From contig UCIV01000029.1 of the NCBI GenBank assembly GCA_900472575.1, forward strand, positions 1 through 48,531: 48,531 bases of DNA, given 5' to 3'. The number at the start of each line of letters is the position of its first letter. Position 1 is the stretch's first letter. The notes below the pieces were generated by a model. It did no database searches. It had not been told where the DNA came from and was given only the letters and a program-made list of their open reading frames with translations. Origin of the DNA: Hyphomicrobiales bacterium. GTDB lineage: Bacteria; Pseudomonadota; Alphaproteobacteria; Rhizobiales; Rhizobiaceae. Shown here piece after piece: positions 8,305 to 16,500 of the stretch. A program made the position numbers and the translations under genes.

Positions 8305-9413
8305 CAGCGCGCCCTCGCCTGTTCGATCCGGTCGAGCCAGAGCGAAAAGCCCACGGCCGGAATATCTTCGTTCGCACCGAGAAGGGTCATCAGTCTGTCG
8401 AAACGACCACCGCCGGCCAGAACCGCGTTGTCGCGGCTGACTTCGAAGACGAGCCCGGTGTAATAATCGAGCGGACGGCCGAAGGCTGCGCGATAGGTCA
8501 CCTTGCTCAGATCAACGCCGAGATCGGCAAGCGCCTCGGCGCGGGCCTCGAACGTCACCAGCGCGGCACCCATGGCAAGCCCCGCCGCATCGGCAAAACC
8601 GGCCAGTGCTGCGGGAGCTTCGGACAACGGCATTTCCAGCGACAGGAATTCGCTCAGGAGAAGAAGGGCCGAGCCATCCAGCCTTGTTTCGGCCAGCGAC
8701 TGCTTTTCCTTCAGCCGGGCCGCGATCTCGCGCGGCGAACGGCTGGCATTGGTGGAATAACCCGTCTCTTCCATGGTCCGGTCGATATGGGCAATCAGCG
8801 CCGCCTCGTCCTGGCTCAGAAGCGCGGCAAGCTCTGGCGACAGGCCTGTTTCAGCCTGCGGGCTCGCCAGCGTCATCAGCAGGTGCCGCAGATGGGCATT
8901 GTTGCCGAACGACTGGATCAGCCGCTTCTGCCAACCGCCGGGAAGCCCGAGCGCACGAACGACCGCCTCGAACACGGCCTGGTCGCCCAGCGTCACGTTC
9001 AGCCGCCGGCCGGGAATGAGGTTGTGCAGGATCTGCATCGCATCGTTGACGGCGCGCGCATCTGCATGTGCCGTCGCGGTCTCACCCAGATCTTCGATGC
9101 CCGCCTGATAGAACTCGTTATCGCCCTCACGGCGCTGGCGGAACACTTCGCCAAGATAACAGTAACGCCGCGGCGTGCCGGTGGCGTTTTCGATATGGCG
9201 CAGGCAGACGGGAATGGTGAATTCCGGCCGAAGGCACAGGCTTTCGCCCGTCTCGCTTTCGGTGAGGAAAATCCGTCGACGCAGGTCTTCGCCCGCCATG
9301 TCGAGAAACGGCGCTGCCGGCTGGATGACCGGCGTATCGATGCGGGCCGTGCCGCGGGCGGCGAATTCATCAAGCAGGGTGCCTGAAAATTCGGGCATGT
9401 TGATCAGAGGCAT
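8304..9413 (-). CDS. hisZ: ATP phosphoribosyltransferase regulatory subunit (HisZ)
   Basis: A 369-residue paralogue of the histidyl-tRNA synthetase catalytic core that activates short-form HisG and carries histidine feedback inhibition. It keeps class II synthetase-like elements (a motif 2-like region RYCYLGEVFRQRR; DYYTGLVFEV; AGGGRFDRL near the C-terminus) but lacks the anticodon-binding domain. The start at 9413 has GGGAG with 7-base spacing. It lies 30 bases after hisS, so a duplicated synthetase gene pair sits side by side. Confidence 0.95.
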   Translation of the reverse strand: MPLINMPEFSGTLLDEFAARGTARIDTPVIQPAAPFLDMAGEDLRRRIFLTESETGESLCLRPEFTIPVCLRHIENATGTPRRYCYLGEVFRQRREGDNEFYQAGIEDLGETATAHADARAVNDAMQILHNLIPGRRLNVTLGDQAVFEAVVRALGLPGGWQKRLIQSFGNNAHLRHLLMTLASPQAETGLSPELAALLSQDEAALIAHIDRTMEETGYSTNASRSPREIAARLKEKQSLAETRLDGSALLLLSEFLSLEMPLSEAPAALAGFADAAGLAMGAALVTFEARAEALADLGVDLSKVTYRAAFGRPLDYYTGLVFEVSRDNAVLAGGGRFDRLMTLLGANEDIPAVGFSLWLDRIEQARAR

Positions 9414-9443
9414 GGGAGAGCTCCCGAAACACAGGAAACGCGA

Positions 9444-10964
9444 TCAAACATCCTTCGCCCGCCTGCGATCTTCGGCCTGAGCCGCGAGAATATCCTTCAC
9501 CTTGGCAACAAGATCGGCTTCCGACACAGTTTCCTGAGCCACACGCGCCTCGCGCCACGAAGCGTTGTCCTCGATCTCACCAGACAGGCGCTTGCCCTCG
9601 ATCAGGTCCTTCAACTGTACGACGCCTTCCGCGCGCTCGTCGCCGCCCTGGATGATGGCGATCGGGCAACCTCTGCGGTCGGCATATTTCAGCTGGTTGC
9701 CGAACTTCTTCCAGTTGCCCTGATACATTTCGGCGCGGATGCCTTCGGAGCGAAGAGCCTGCGTGAAACGCTGGTAACGGCCCATGCTTTCCACATCGCC
9801 ATCCATGACGGTGACGAGGACGGGAGCCAGGGCCTCGTCCTGCCCCAGCTTGCCGAGGTTCTTCAGCGCCGTCATCAGCCGCGATACGCCGATGGAGAAG
9901 CCCGTTGCCGGAACCGGCTGACCCATGAAGCGCGAGACGAGACCATCATAACGCCCGCCACCGCCGACCGAACCGAAAACGACCTTTTCGCCCTTTTCGT
10001 TGGTGACGTCGAAAGTGAGTTCGGCTTCGAAGACGGGGCCGGTGTAATATTCGAGGCCACGCACGACGGAAGGATCGATCTTGATGCGGTCTGGGCCGTA
10101 ACCGGCACCGGTCGCAAGCGCACCGATCGTGTTCAGTTCGTCGACGCCTTCGCTGCCATTGGCAGTACCGGCAACAAGCTCGGCAAGCTGAGCAGCGCTT
10201 TGCGCATAATCCTTGATGCCGACGAAAAACAGAACCTTTTCGATCTGTTCGGCATTCAGTCCCGCGCCCTTGGTGAAGTCACCGCTCTCGTCCTTGCGGC
10301 CTTCGCCGAGCAGCAGCTTCACGCCTTCCGGGCCGAACTTGTCGAGCTTGTCGATGGCGCGCAGAACGTTCAGGCGCTGGCCGGCCTTGTCGTCGCCGCC
10401 GAGGCCGATGGCTTCCATGACGCCATCGAGAACCTTGCGGTTGTTGACGCGGATCACATAGTCGCCGCGCTTAATGCCGAGCGCTTCCATCGTGTCGGCC
10501 ATCATCATGCACATTTCGGCATCGGCCTGTACGCCCGGTGCGCCGACCGTATCGGCATCGAACTGCATGAACTGGCGGAAACGGCCCGGACCGGGCTTTT
10601 CGTTGCGGAACACATAACCGGCGCGATAGGTGCGCAACGGCAGCTGGATCTCGTTGAAATTCTCCGCCACGTGACGGGCAAGCGGCGCCGTCAGGTCATA
10701 ACGCAGCGACATCCACTGCTCGTCATCGTCCTGCAGCGAAAACACACCTTCGTTGGGGCGGTCACTGTCCGGCAGGAATTTTCCCAGCGCATCGGTATAT
10801 TCGAACAGCGGCGTCTCGACGGGATCGAAACCGTAGCGTTCATAGACCTCGCGGATTTTCGCCGTCATCTCGTTGGTCGCATGGATATCGGCAGCCGAGC
10901 GGTCGACAAAACCGCGCGGCAGGCGGGCCTTGAGTTTCTGGGGCTTCTTCTGCTTGTCGCTCAT
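9444..10964 (-). CDS. hisS: Histidyl-tRNA synthetase (HisRS)
   Basis: Charges tRNA-His. The 506-residue protein shows class II motif 2 (YRAGYVFRNEKPGPGRFRQF), the HisA-type motif LEYYTGPVFEAEL, the glycine-rich GGGGRYDGLVSRF of motif 3, and a C-terminal anticodon-binding domain. It is about 80 residues longer than E. coli HisRS; alphaproteobacteria are known to have a divergent HisRS that reads a tRNA-His lacking the usual extra G at position -1. The N-terminus is basic (KQKKPQKLKARLPRGF). Its ribosome binding site is weak. It heads the hisS-hisZ-hisG block. Confidence 0.96.
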   Translation of the reverse strand: MSDKQKKPQKLKARLPRGFVDRSAADIHATNEMTAKIREVYERYGFDPVETPLFEYTDALGKFLPDSDRPNEGVFSLQDDDEQWMSLRYDLTAPLARHVAENFNEIQLPLRTYRAGYVFRNEKPGPGRFRQFMQFDADTVGAPGVQADAEMCMMMADTMEALGIKRGDYVIRVNNRKVLDGVMEAIGLGGDDKAGQRLNVLRAIDKLDKFGPEGVKLLLGEGRKDESGDFTKGAGLNAEQIEKVLFFVGIKDYAQSAAQLAELVAGTANGSEGVDELNTIGALATGAGYGPDRIKIDPSVVRGLEYYTGPVFEAELTFDVTNEKGEKVVFGSVGGGGRYDGLVSRFMGQPVPATGFSIGVSRLMTALKNLGKLGQDEALAPVLVTVMDGDVESMGRYQRFTQALRSEGIRAEMYQGNWKKFGNQLKYADRRGCPIAIIQGGDERAEGVVQLKDLIEGKRLSGEIEDNASWREARVAQETVSEADLVAKVKDILAAQAEDRRRAKDV

Positions 10965-11109
10965 GATCGATATCCATTGCTTTGTGGCCTTCTGGAAAGG
11001 CCGAAAATACGAGCGGTTTCTTAGAGGATCATGCCTTGAGCGGCAAGGGCGGCGGCTGGCGAAGTGTCAAGCCGGATGGTATATATCCGCTACCAAAGGG
11101 AACATCGCC

Positions 11110-11343
11110 ATGAACAAGCGCGTTGCCATTGAAATCCCGGAAGCCATGTATCGTCTTCTCGGTCGATACGCCGATCTCCATGGCTTCGATACGGATGCCT
11201 ATGCTGCCCAAGTCCTTCACAAACATCTTGAAGACCTGCATGACATTGCAATCGTCGAGGCGCACCTTGAAGAAGTTCGAAACGGCAATTCACGCACGTA
11301 CACGATGGAGGAGCTTGAAAAGGAGCTCGGCCTAGACGATTGA
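11110..11343 (+). CDS. RelB-like antitoxin, apparently orphan
   Basis: A 77-residue protein. Its N-terminus (KRVAIEIPEAMYRLLGRYAD) fits a short DNA-binding/dimerisation fold. Its C-terminus (RTYTMEELEKELGLDD) matches the toxin-wrapping tail of RelB/DUF6290-type antitoxins. The open frame extends farther upstream, but the ATG at 11110 matches the family N-terminus and follows AAAGGGAACATCGCC. A toxin gene of the ParE/RelE type normally follows with a short overlap. Here a TTG overlapping the stop opens a frame of only ten codons (LKEYRREIYR) before TAA at 11371-11373, so the toxin seems lost. Confidence 0.75.
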   Translation: MNKRVAIEIPEAMYRLLGRYADLHGFDTDAYAAQVLHKHLEDLHDIAIVEAHLEEVRNGNSRTYTMEELEKELGLDD

Positions 11344-11373
11344 AAGAGTATCGCCGGGAAATCTATCGCTAAT
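11340..11373 (+). pseudogene. Possible stub of a lost RelE/ParE-type toxin
   Basis: A TTG at 11340 overlaps the antitoxin stop, the usual layout for a toxin gene. It reads LKEYRREIYR and then TAA. The basic, Tyr-containing start resembles the first strand of ParE/RelE toxins, but no later toxin motif follows in any frame before the next gene at 11376. This is suggestive only; ten codons are too few to prove ancestry. Confidence 0.25.
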
Positions 11374-11375
11374 TC

Positions 11376-12128
11376 ATGATCCTCGAAGCCATCCAATATG
11401 CCGCGACCGCTCTGGTCACTCCGCGCGAATTCCGCCCCTTCGTCCGTTCCTCCCTCGGCCTCTGGGGCCGGGCGGGACGATGCGCGAATGACTGGGCGGC
11501 GCATGAAGAGAATTGCCATGCCTTCATCCGCGAGACGATCGCGCCGATGAAAGAGCGGCGTACCGCCGTGGTGCTCGGCTCCGGCCTGCTGCGCGATGTG
11601 CCGATCGCCGAACTGTCGAAGAGCTTCGATACGGTCGTGCTGATCGATCTCGTGCATCTTGCCAGCGTCAGGACATGGATCAGGGCGAAGCGGCTTGCCA
11701 ATGTCCGGCTGATCTCGCGGGATCTGTCCGGCCTGCCGGATGCAGTGTCCGGCAAGGTGCCGGAGCCGCTGGCGTTCCTGCGGCAGGTGCCCTATCTCGA
11801 TCTCGTCATCTCGGCCAATATCGTCTCGCAGATCGGCGTCGGCTGTCGCCGGGTGCTGGAGCGATCCGGCCATGAAAATCCGGATGCAGTCATCTCGCAA
11901 CTCATCCGCGCCCATCTCGACGGACTTGAGCAACTGCCCTGCAGGACGGCGCTGCTGACGGATGTGGCTTATGAGGTGACCGATCGCGAAGGCGCGATCC
12001 TGGAGGAAGACGATCTTCTCTGCGGCGTTACAGCACCTGAGGCGAAACGGCGGTGGAACTGGCCGGTGGCGCCGTTCGGCGAGATTGGCCGCGACCGGCA
12101 GGCCATCCATCGGGTGATCGCGGTCTGA
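11376..12128 (+). CDS. Hypothetical protein with Rossmann-like fold
   Basis: A 250-residue soluble protein. Residues ~62-90 (TAVVLGSGLLRDVPIAEL, then VVLIDLVHL) look like the first two strands of a Rossmann/methyltransferase fold, with a glycine loop and an acidic residue at the end of strand 2. A later YLDLVISANIVSQIG resembles methyltransferase motif post-II. The sequence is of the kind conserved as a hypothetical protein in Rhizobiaceae. I cannot name a substrate or pathway. It begins 2 bases after the antitoxin's toxin stub. Confidence 0.65.
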   Translation: MILEAIQYAATALVTPREFRPFVRSSLGLWGRAGRCANDWAAHEENCHAFIRETIAPMKERRTAVVLGSGLLRDVPIAELSKSFDTVVLIDLVHLASVRTWIRAKRLANVRLISRDLSGLPDAVSGKVPEPLAFLRQVPYLDLVISANIVSQIGVGCRRVLERSGHENPDAVISQLIRAHLDGLEQLPCRTALLTDVAYEVTDREGAILEEDDLLCGVTAPEAKRRWNWPVAPFGEIGRDRQAIHRVIAV

Positions 12129-12206
12129 ACCGTCACCGAATCCGATCAGCGTGACGTGATGCCGGCCTCGCTTGATTTCCAACGCCCAAAGCTTAGAATC
12201 ATTGCA

Positions 12207-12587
12207 ATGAGACAGCTCGCCGCCATCATGATGTTTGCCGCATGGCTCCTTTACGGGGCGATGCCGGCTATGGCGGTGATGCCCATGGCTGGCGCGACTG
12301 ATGCCAGAACTTCAATGCCGCAGCACACCATCTCCGCTCATTCGGGGCACGGCAATGTTGCGCGATCCGATGCCATGCATGGCGAGATACAGCAGCCTTG
12401 CCCGCACAAGAGCGAAGACGGCAAGAAGATTTGCGTCGCACCTTTCTGCTCCGCCTGCCTAATGATGCCGCCGCACATCACATTCGCCGATAGCGGCCGT
12501 TTCATCCACCGTTACCCCGCACCGGAAACCGGCCTGTCGCTGACCGTTTCAGGCCCTGCGCCGCTGACGCCTCCTCCCCGAGCCTGA
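12207..12587 (+). CDS. Exported Met/His/Cys-rich small protein
   Basis: About 126 residues. The start at 12207 gives a near-ideal Sec signal peptide (RQLAAIMMFAAWLLYGAMPAMA). The frame is open from a GTG at 12156, but that start would bury the signal. The mature part is rich in His, Met and Cys (HTISAHSGHG, CPHKSEDGKKICVAPFCSACLMMPPH), consistent with soft-metal binding in the periplasm. It precedes a DUF305 protein, a family often found with copper-resistance genes, by 52 bases. A copper-binding role is inferred from composition and neighbour only. Confidence 0.65.
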   Translation: MRQLAAIMMFAAWLLYGAMPAMAVMPMAGATDARTSMPQHTISAHSGHGNVARSDAMHGEIQQPCPHKSEDGKKICVAPFCSACLMMPPHITFADSGRFIHRYPAPETGLSLTVSGPAPLTPPPRA

Positions 12588-12639
12588 TCGTTTTCGTCAT
12601 ATCATCGATAACGAATTTCAGGACACGGAAGGATACCTC

Positions 12640-13041
12640 ATGTCCAAAACCACGATCATTGCCGCGGCTGCGATAACGCTCGCCTTTGCCACCACGTCCT
12701 TCTCCGGCGCATTTGCGCAGGAAATGAAGGGCCACGACATGAAAGGCCATGCCGGCATGACGATGAATGCCGCGTCGGCCGACGACAGCGCCTCGACAAA
12801 AGCCTTCAAGGCCGCCAATGCAAAAATGCATCAGGGCATGGCGATCGAGTTTTCCGGCGATGCGGATGTCGATTTCGCCCGCGGAATGATCGCCCATCAT
12901 CAGGGCGCGATCGACATGGCCAAGGTCGAACTCGAATACGGAAAGGACCCGACCCAGCGCAAGCTGGCGGAAGCAGTGATCAAGGCGCAGGAGGCAGAAA
13001 TAGCCGACATGCAGGCCTGGCTGAAACAGCACGGAAAATAA
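12640..13041 (+). CDS. DUF305 family exported protein (CopM-like)
   Basis: A 133-residue protein with a Sec signal peptide (cleaved near AFA-QE, residue ~26), then a Met/His-rich linker (MKGHDMKGHAGMTM) and a DUF305 domain with the hallmark DFARGMIAHHQGAIDMAK. DUF305 proteins include the cyanobacterial copper-binding protein CopM and often lie in copper-resistance clusters. Metal binding by the His-His pair and Met residues is expected. GGAAGGATACCTC before the ATG gives an AAGGA-type site. It probably shares a transcript with the preceding Met/His/Cys-rich protein. Confidence 0.85.
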   Translation: MSKTTIIAAAAITLAFATTSFSGAFAQEMKGHDMKGHAGMTMNAASADDSASTKAFKAANAKMHQGMAIEFSGDADVDFARGMIAHHQGAIDMAKVELEYGKDPTQRKLAEAVIKAQEAEIADMQAWLKQHGK

Positions 13042-13125
13042 CAGCTGAATGAGATGGCGCCGGGCAAGCTTGCCGCTTGCCCGGCGTCGATCTTCCTCCA
13101 TATGATAGGGCCGGAGGCAGTGGAC

Positions 13126-13836
13126 ATGCGCCCGATTACCGCTATCGGCTTTGATGCCGACGATACGCTCTGGCAGAACGAACAATATTACCGGCTGACG
13201 GAAGAGCATTTTCAGACCCTGCTCGGCGATTTTGCCGAGGGGCCGGATATTTCGGCCAAGCTGCTCGAAGCCGAAAAGCGAAACCTCGAATATTACGGTT
13301 TTGGCATCAAGGGTTTCACCCTGTCTATGATCGAGACCGCCGTCGAGATCACCGAGGGCAAGGTGCCGACGCAGACGATCACCAAGATCCTCGAAATTGG
13401 TCGTGACCTTTTGCGCCATCCGGTGGAATGCATGCCGCATGTGGAAGAGACGCTTGAAGCGCTGAACGGCCATTATTTGCTGGTGCTGATCACCAAGGGC
13501 GACCTGTTCGACCAGGAGCGCAAGCTGGCGCAATCAGGCCTTGGCGACTACTTCGATGCCGTTGAGATTGTCTCGGACAAGAACGCCACCACCTATCGCC
13601 GCATCTTTCACAAGGTTGCCGAAGGTCCGGAACGGGCGATGATGGTCGGCAATTCATTGAAATCCGACATCGTGCCGGCAATTGCCGCCGGCGCTTACGG
13701 CGTCTTCATTCCCCATGCACTGACCTGGGTTCTTGAACACGTCGACGCACCGACCGATGCTCCGCGCTTTCGCCAGATCGACCATCTGGGCGAGCTGCAC
13801 GGCGTGCTGAACGGCATCACCTCGGCCTCGGATTAA
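13126..13836 (+). CDS. HAD-superfamily hydrolase
   Basis: A 236-residue cytoplasmic phosphatase-like protein. HAD motif I is FDADDTLW, with nucleophile and acid/base Asp two residues apart. Motif II is the Thr in VLITKGD. Motif III/IV is MVGNSLKSDIVPAIAAG. The frame is open from 13054, but the ATG at 13126 places motif I close to the N-terminus as usual and has GGAGG 9 bases upstream. The substrate is unknown. It is convergent with tag, with stops 3 bases apart. Confidence 0.85.
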   Translation: MRPITAIGFDADDTLWQNEQYYRLTEEHFQTLLGDFAEGPDISAKLLEAEKRNLEYYGFGIKGFTLSMIETAVEITEGKVPTQTITKILEIGRDLLRHPVECMPHVEETLEALNGHYLLVLITKGDLFDQERKLAQSGLGDYFDAVEIVSDKNATTYRRIFHKVAEGPERAMMVGNSLKSDIVPAIAAGAYGVFIPHALTWVLEHVDAPTDAPRFRQIDHLGELHGVLNGITSASD

Positions 13837-13839
13837 GGC

Positions 13840-14463
<624 letters not shown>

Positions 14464-14768
14464 TTCCTTCTCCCAGACCATACTATCCGCTCTAATTCTT
14501 TCTACGCAATTCCAATCGTTAACGGCAGTATCGCCGGTTTCAGTTTCAGGCAACCATGTCTCGAAACCGGCGGGTAACCTTGCCGGAAGCTATATCGGAT
14601 TTGACGCATGAAACGCGCCACCCGTTTACCATTCGCTTTGAGCTTGCGTTCACCATCTGCCTCAAATGGCGGGCAATTTAAGTGGCGCATCGTACTTTCC
14701 GAAAATCGATTTCGATTTTCAGGTCGATGCGCGGCCGCCTTTCGGTGATTGTAACGAGTGGATCCGAC

Positions 14769-15599
14769 ATGAAGGCGAAACTTCTTCTCGCGCTGGGCCT
14801 TGCTGCCCTGTTTTCCAGTTCCGCAATGGCGGATGATCGTTATCGCGAACGCCCGCCGATCGTGGTCAGCCCGGATCTTGCCGCTCCATGGCTGATGCAA
14901 CTCGGTGCGCAGCCGCAGGCGCGCCAGAGACAGGTTCAGCAGCAGCGATCGATGAAGCCGCAGGCCGTGGTGACCGGCCAGCGTAATTATTACCCGGCAG
15001 CACCAAGCCGTGCCGGTGTCGCGCGGCAGGCGGAAGTTCAGCAACCGGCCCGCACGCCCGTCGTGCGCCGTGGCATCTTCGGTGACAACAGTCAGGTGCA
15101 GCAGGTGGCCGTGCGTCCCAACCGGGCGATCCGAAGCCAGATCGAGCCACAATTCCTGCCGCAGATGGTGGCTTACGACACCAAGGAAAAGCCGGGCACG
15201 ATCGTTATCGATACCAATAACCGCTTCCTCTATCTCGTCATGGAAGGCGGCCAGGCCAAGCGTTACGGCGTTGGTGTCGGCAGACCGGGCTTCGAATGGG
15301 CTGGTGAACACAAGGTGACCCGCAAGGCGGAATGGCCGAGCTGGGTGCCGCCGCAGGAGATGATCGCCCGCGAGGCCGCCAAGGGCCACTACCTGCCTGC
15401 GCGTATGGATGGCGGACCGGAAAACCCGCTCGGTGCGCGCGCCATGTATCTCGGCTCGACGCTCTACCGCATCCATGGCACCAACGCGCCCTGGACCATC
15501 GGCAGCGCCGTCTCGTCCGGTTGCATCCGCATGCGCAACGAGGATGTAACCGATCTTTACGGACTGGTAGAGATCGGAACCAGGGTCATCGTGATCTAG
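14769..15599 (+). CDS. L,D-transpeptidase (YkuD family), copy 1
   Basis: A 276-residue periplasmic enzyme that forms 3-3 peptidoglycan cross-links or attaches proteins to the wall. It has a Sec signal peptide (KLLLALGLAALFSSSAMA), then a Gln/Arg-rich linker (~50-125), then the YkuD domain. The catalytic signature is HGTNAPWTIG...SSGCIRM, with the nucleophile Cys near residue 255. The frame is open from 14682, but the ATG at 14769 starts the signal peptide. Rhizobiales grow at the pole and use many L,D-transpeptidases. A second copy follows 162 bases downstream, separated by a terminator. Confidence 0.93.
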   Translation: MKAKLLLALGLAALFSSSAMADDRYRERPPIVVSPDLAAPWLMQLGAQPQARQRQVQQQRSMKPQAVVTGQRNYYPAAPSRAGVARQAEVQQPARTPVVRRGIFGDNSQVQQVAVRPNRAIRSQIEPQFLPQMVAYDTKEKPGTIVIDTNNRFLYLVMEGGQAKRYGVGVGRPGFEWAGEHKVTRKAEWPSWVPPQEMIAREAAKGHYLPARMDGGPENPLGARAMYLGSTLYRIHGTNAPWTIGSAVSSGCIRMRNEDVTDLYGLVEIGTRVIVI

Positions 15600-15629
15600 G
15601 TTTTCCGCGCCTTCGACATGTATTCATGT

Positions 15630-15658
15630 GGCCGGATCGACACGATCCGGCCGTTTTA
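15630..15658 (+). terminator. Rho-independent terminator after first L,D-transpeptidase gene
   Basis: A perfect 9-bp stem GGCCGGATC/GATCCGGCC with a 5-base loop, then GTTTTATTAT. It separates the two L,D-transpeptidase genes into different transcription units. Confidence 0.85.
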
Positions 15659-15761
15659 TTATCCACAGGCTGCTCATATTCTCGCCTCTTTGACTTGCCC
15701 TACAGGCCAAGCCGGGACATTTTGCCTCGGCTTGAAGATCAGATCTGTATGAGGGGTAAGG

Positions 15762-16445
15762 ATGAAATCGCCTAAATTGCTGCTGGCCGTAGCCGGCATG
15801 ATATTTGCGGCCATCGCCACCATGGCACCGGTCGAGACCGCCAGCGCTCAATCTCAAACGACCGCCAGCGATGTCGCGCCAAAGGTTCGCAACAAGGAAG
15901 TGCCGGCGAAATTCCAGCGCCGCAGCGTTCGCTTCACCACCAATGAAGCACCGGGTACGATCATCGTCGATACCAACAACAAGTTCCTCTATTACGTCGA
16001 AGGCAAGAACCGCGCGACGCGTTACGGCATCGGTGTCGGCCGCGAAGGTTTCGGCTGGTCCGGCGAAGTCTCGATCGGCCGCAAGGCCGAATGGCCGACC
16101 TGGACCCCGCCGGCTGAAATGCGCGCCCGCGAAGCCCGCCGCGGCATCAAGCTGCCGGCGGTTCAGCCCAGCGGTCCGGACAATCCGCTGGGCGCCCGCG
16201 CCATGTATCTCTACAAAGGGGGCCGAGACACGATCTTCCGCATCCACGGCACCAACCAGCCCTGGTCCATCGGCCTCAACCTGTCTTCCGGCTGCATCCG
16301 CATGATGAACAAGGATGTCGAGCATCTTTATGCCCGCGCTCCGGTCGGCTCCAAGGTCGTCGTGATCGGACCCGGATCAAAGCCCGGCGACGTTGCCTTC
16401 AAGGATCGTGGCATCGACATTTTCCGCACGATTTTCGGCGGATAA
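15762..16445 (+). CDS. L,D-transpeptidase (YkuD family), copy 2
   Basis: A 227-residue periplasmic enzyme with a signal peptide (LLLAVAGMIFAAIATM...ASA, ~30 residues), a short linker and a YkuD domain. The catalytic signature is HGTNQPWSIGLNLSSGCIRM. It shares long blocks with copy 1 (PGTI, NPLGARAMYL, RKAEWP, GVGREGF/GVGRPGF), so the two are tandem paralogues. It lacks the Gln-rich linker of copy 1. GAGGGGTAAGG precedes the ATG. A hairpin terminator follows at 16471-16500. Confidence 0.93.
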   Translation: MKSPKLLLAVAGMIFAAIATMAPVETASAQSQTTASDVAPKVRNKEVPAKFQRRSVRFTTNEAPGTIIVDTNNKFLYYVEGKNRATRYGIGVGREGFGWSGEVSIGRKAEWPTWTPPAEMRAREARRGIKLPAVQPSGPDNPLGARAMYLYKGGRDTIFRIHGTNQPWSIGLNLSSGCIRMMNKDVEHLYARAPVGSKVVVIGPGSKPGDVAFKDRGIDIFRTIFGG

Positions 16446-16470
16446 CAGAATTCTCCGGAGTTGACCTGGG

Positions 16471-16500
16471 AAGGCCACCTAAACGGTGGCCTTTTCCTTT
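16471..16500 (+). terminator. Rho-independent terminator between L,D-transpeptidase 2 and glcF
   Basis: A perfect 9-bp stem AAGGCCACC/GGTGGCCTT with loop TAAAC, followed by TTCCTTT. The glcF stop codon (minus strand) lies in the loop, so the hairpin also covers the end of the convergent gene, but the T-rich side is on the plus strand only. Confidence 0.8.

Noticed and set aside
16471..16500. Hairpin as a bidirectional terminator
   Set aside because: It covers the glcF stop, but the minus side has no T-run, so only the plus-strand role is claimed.
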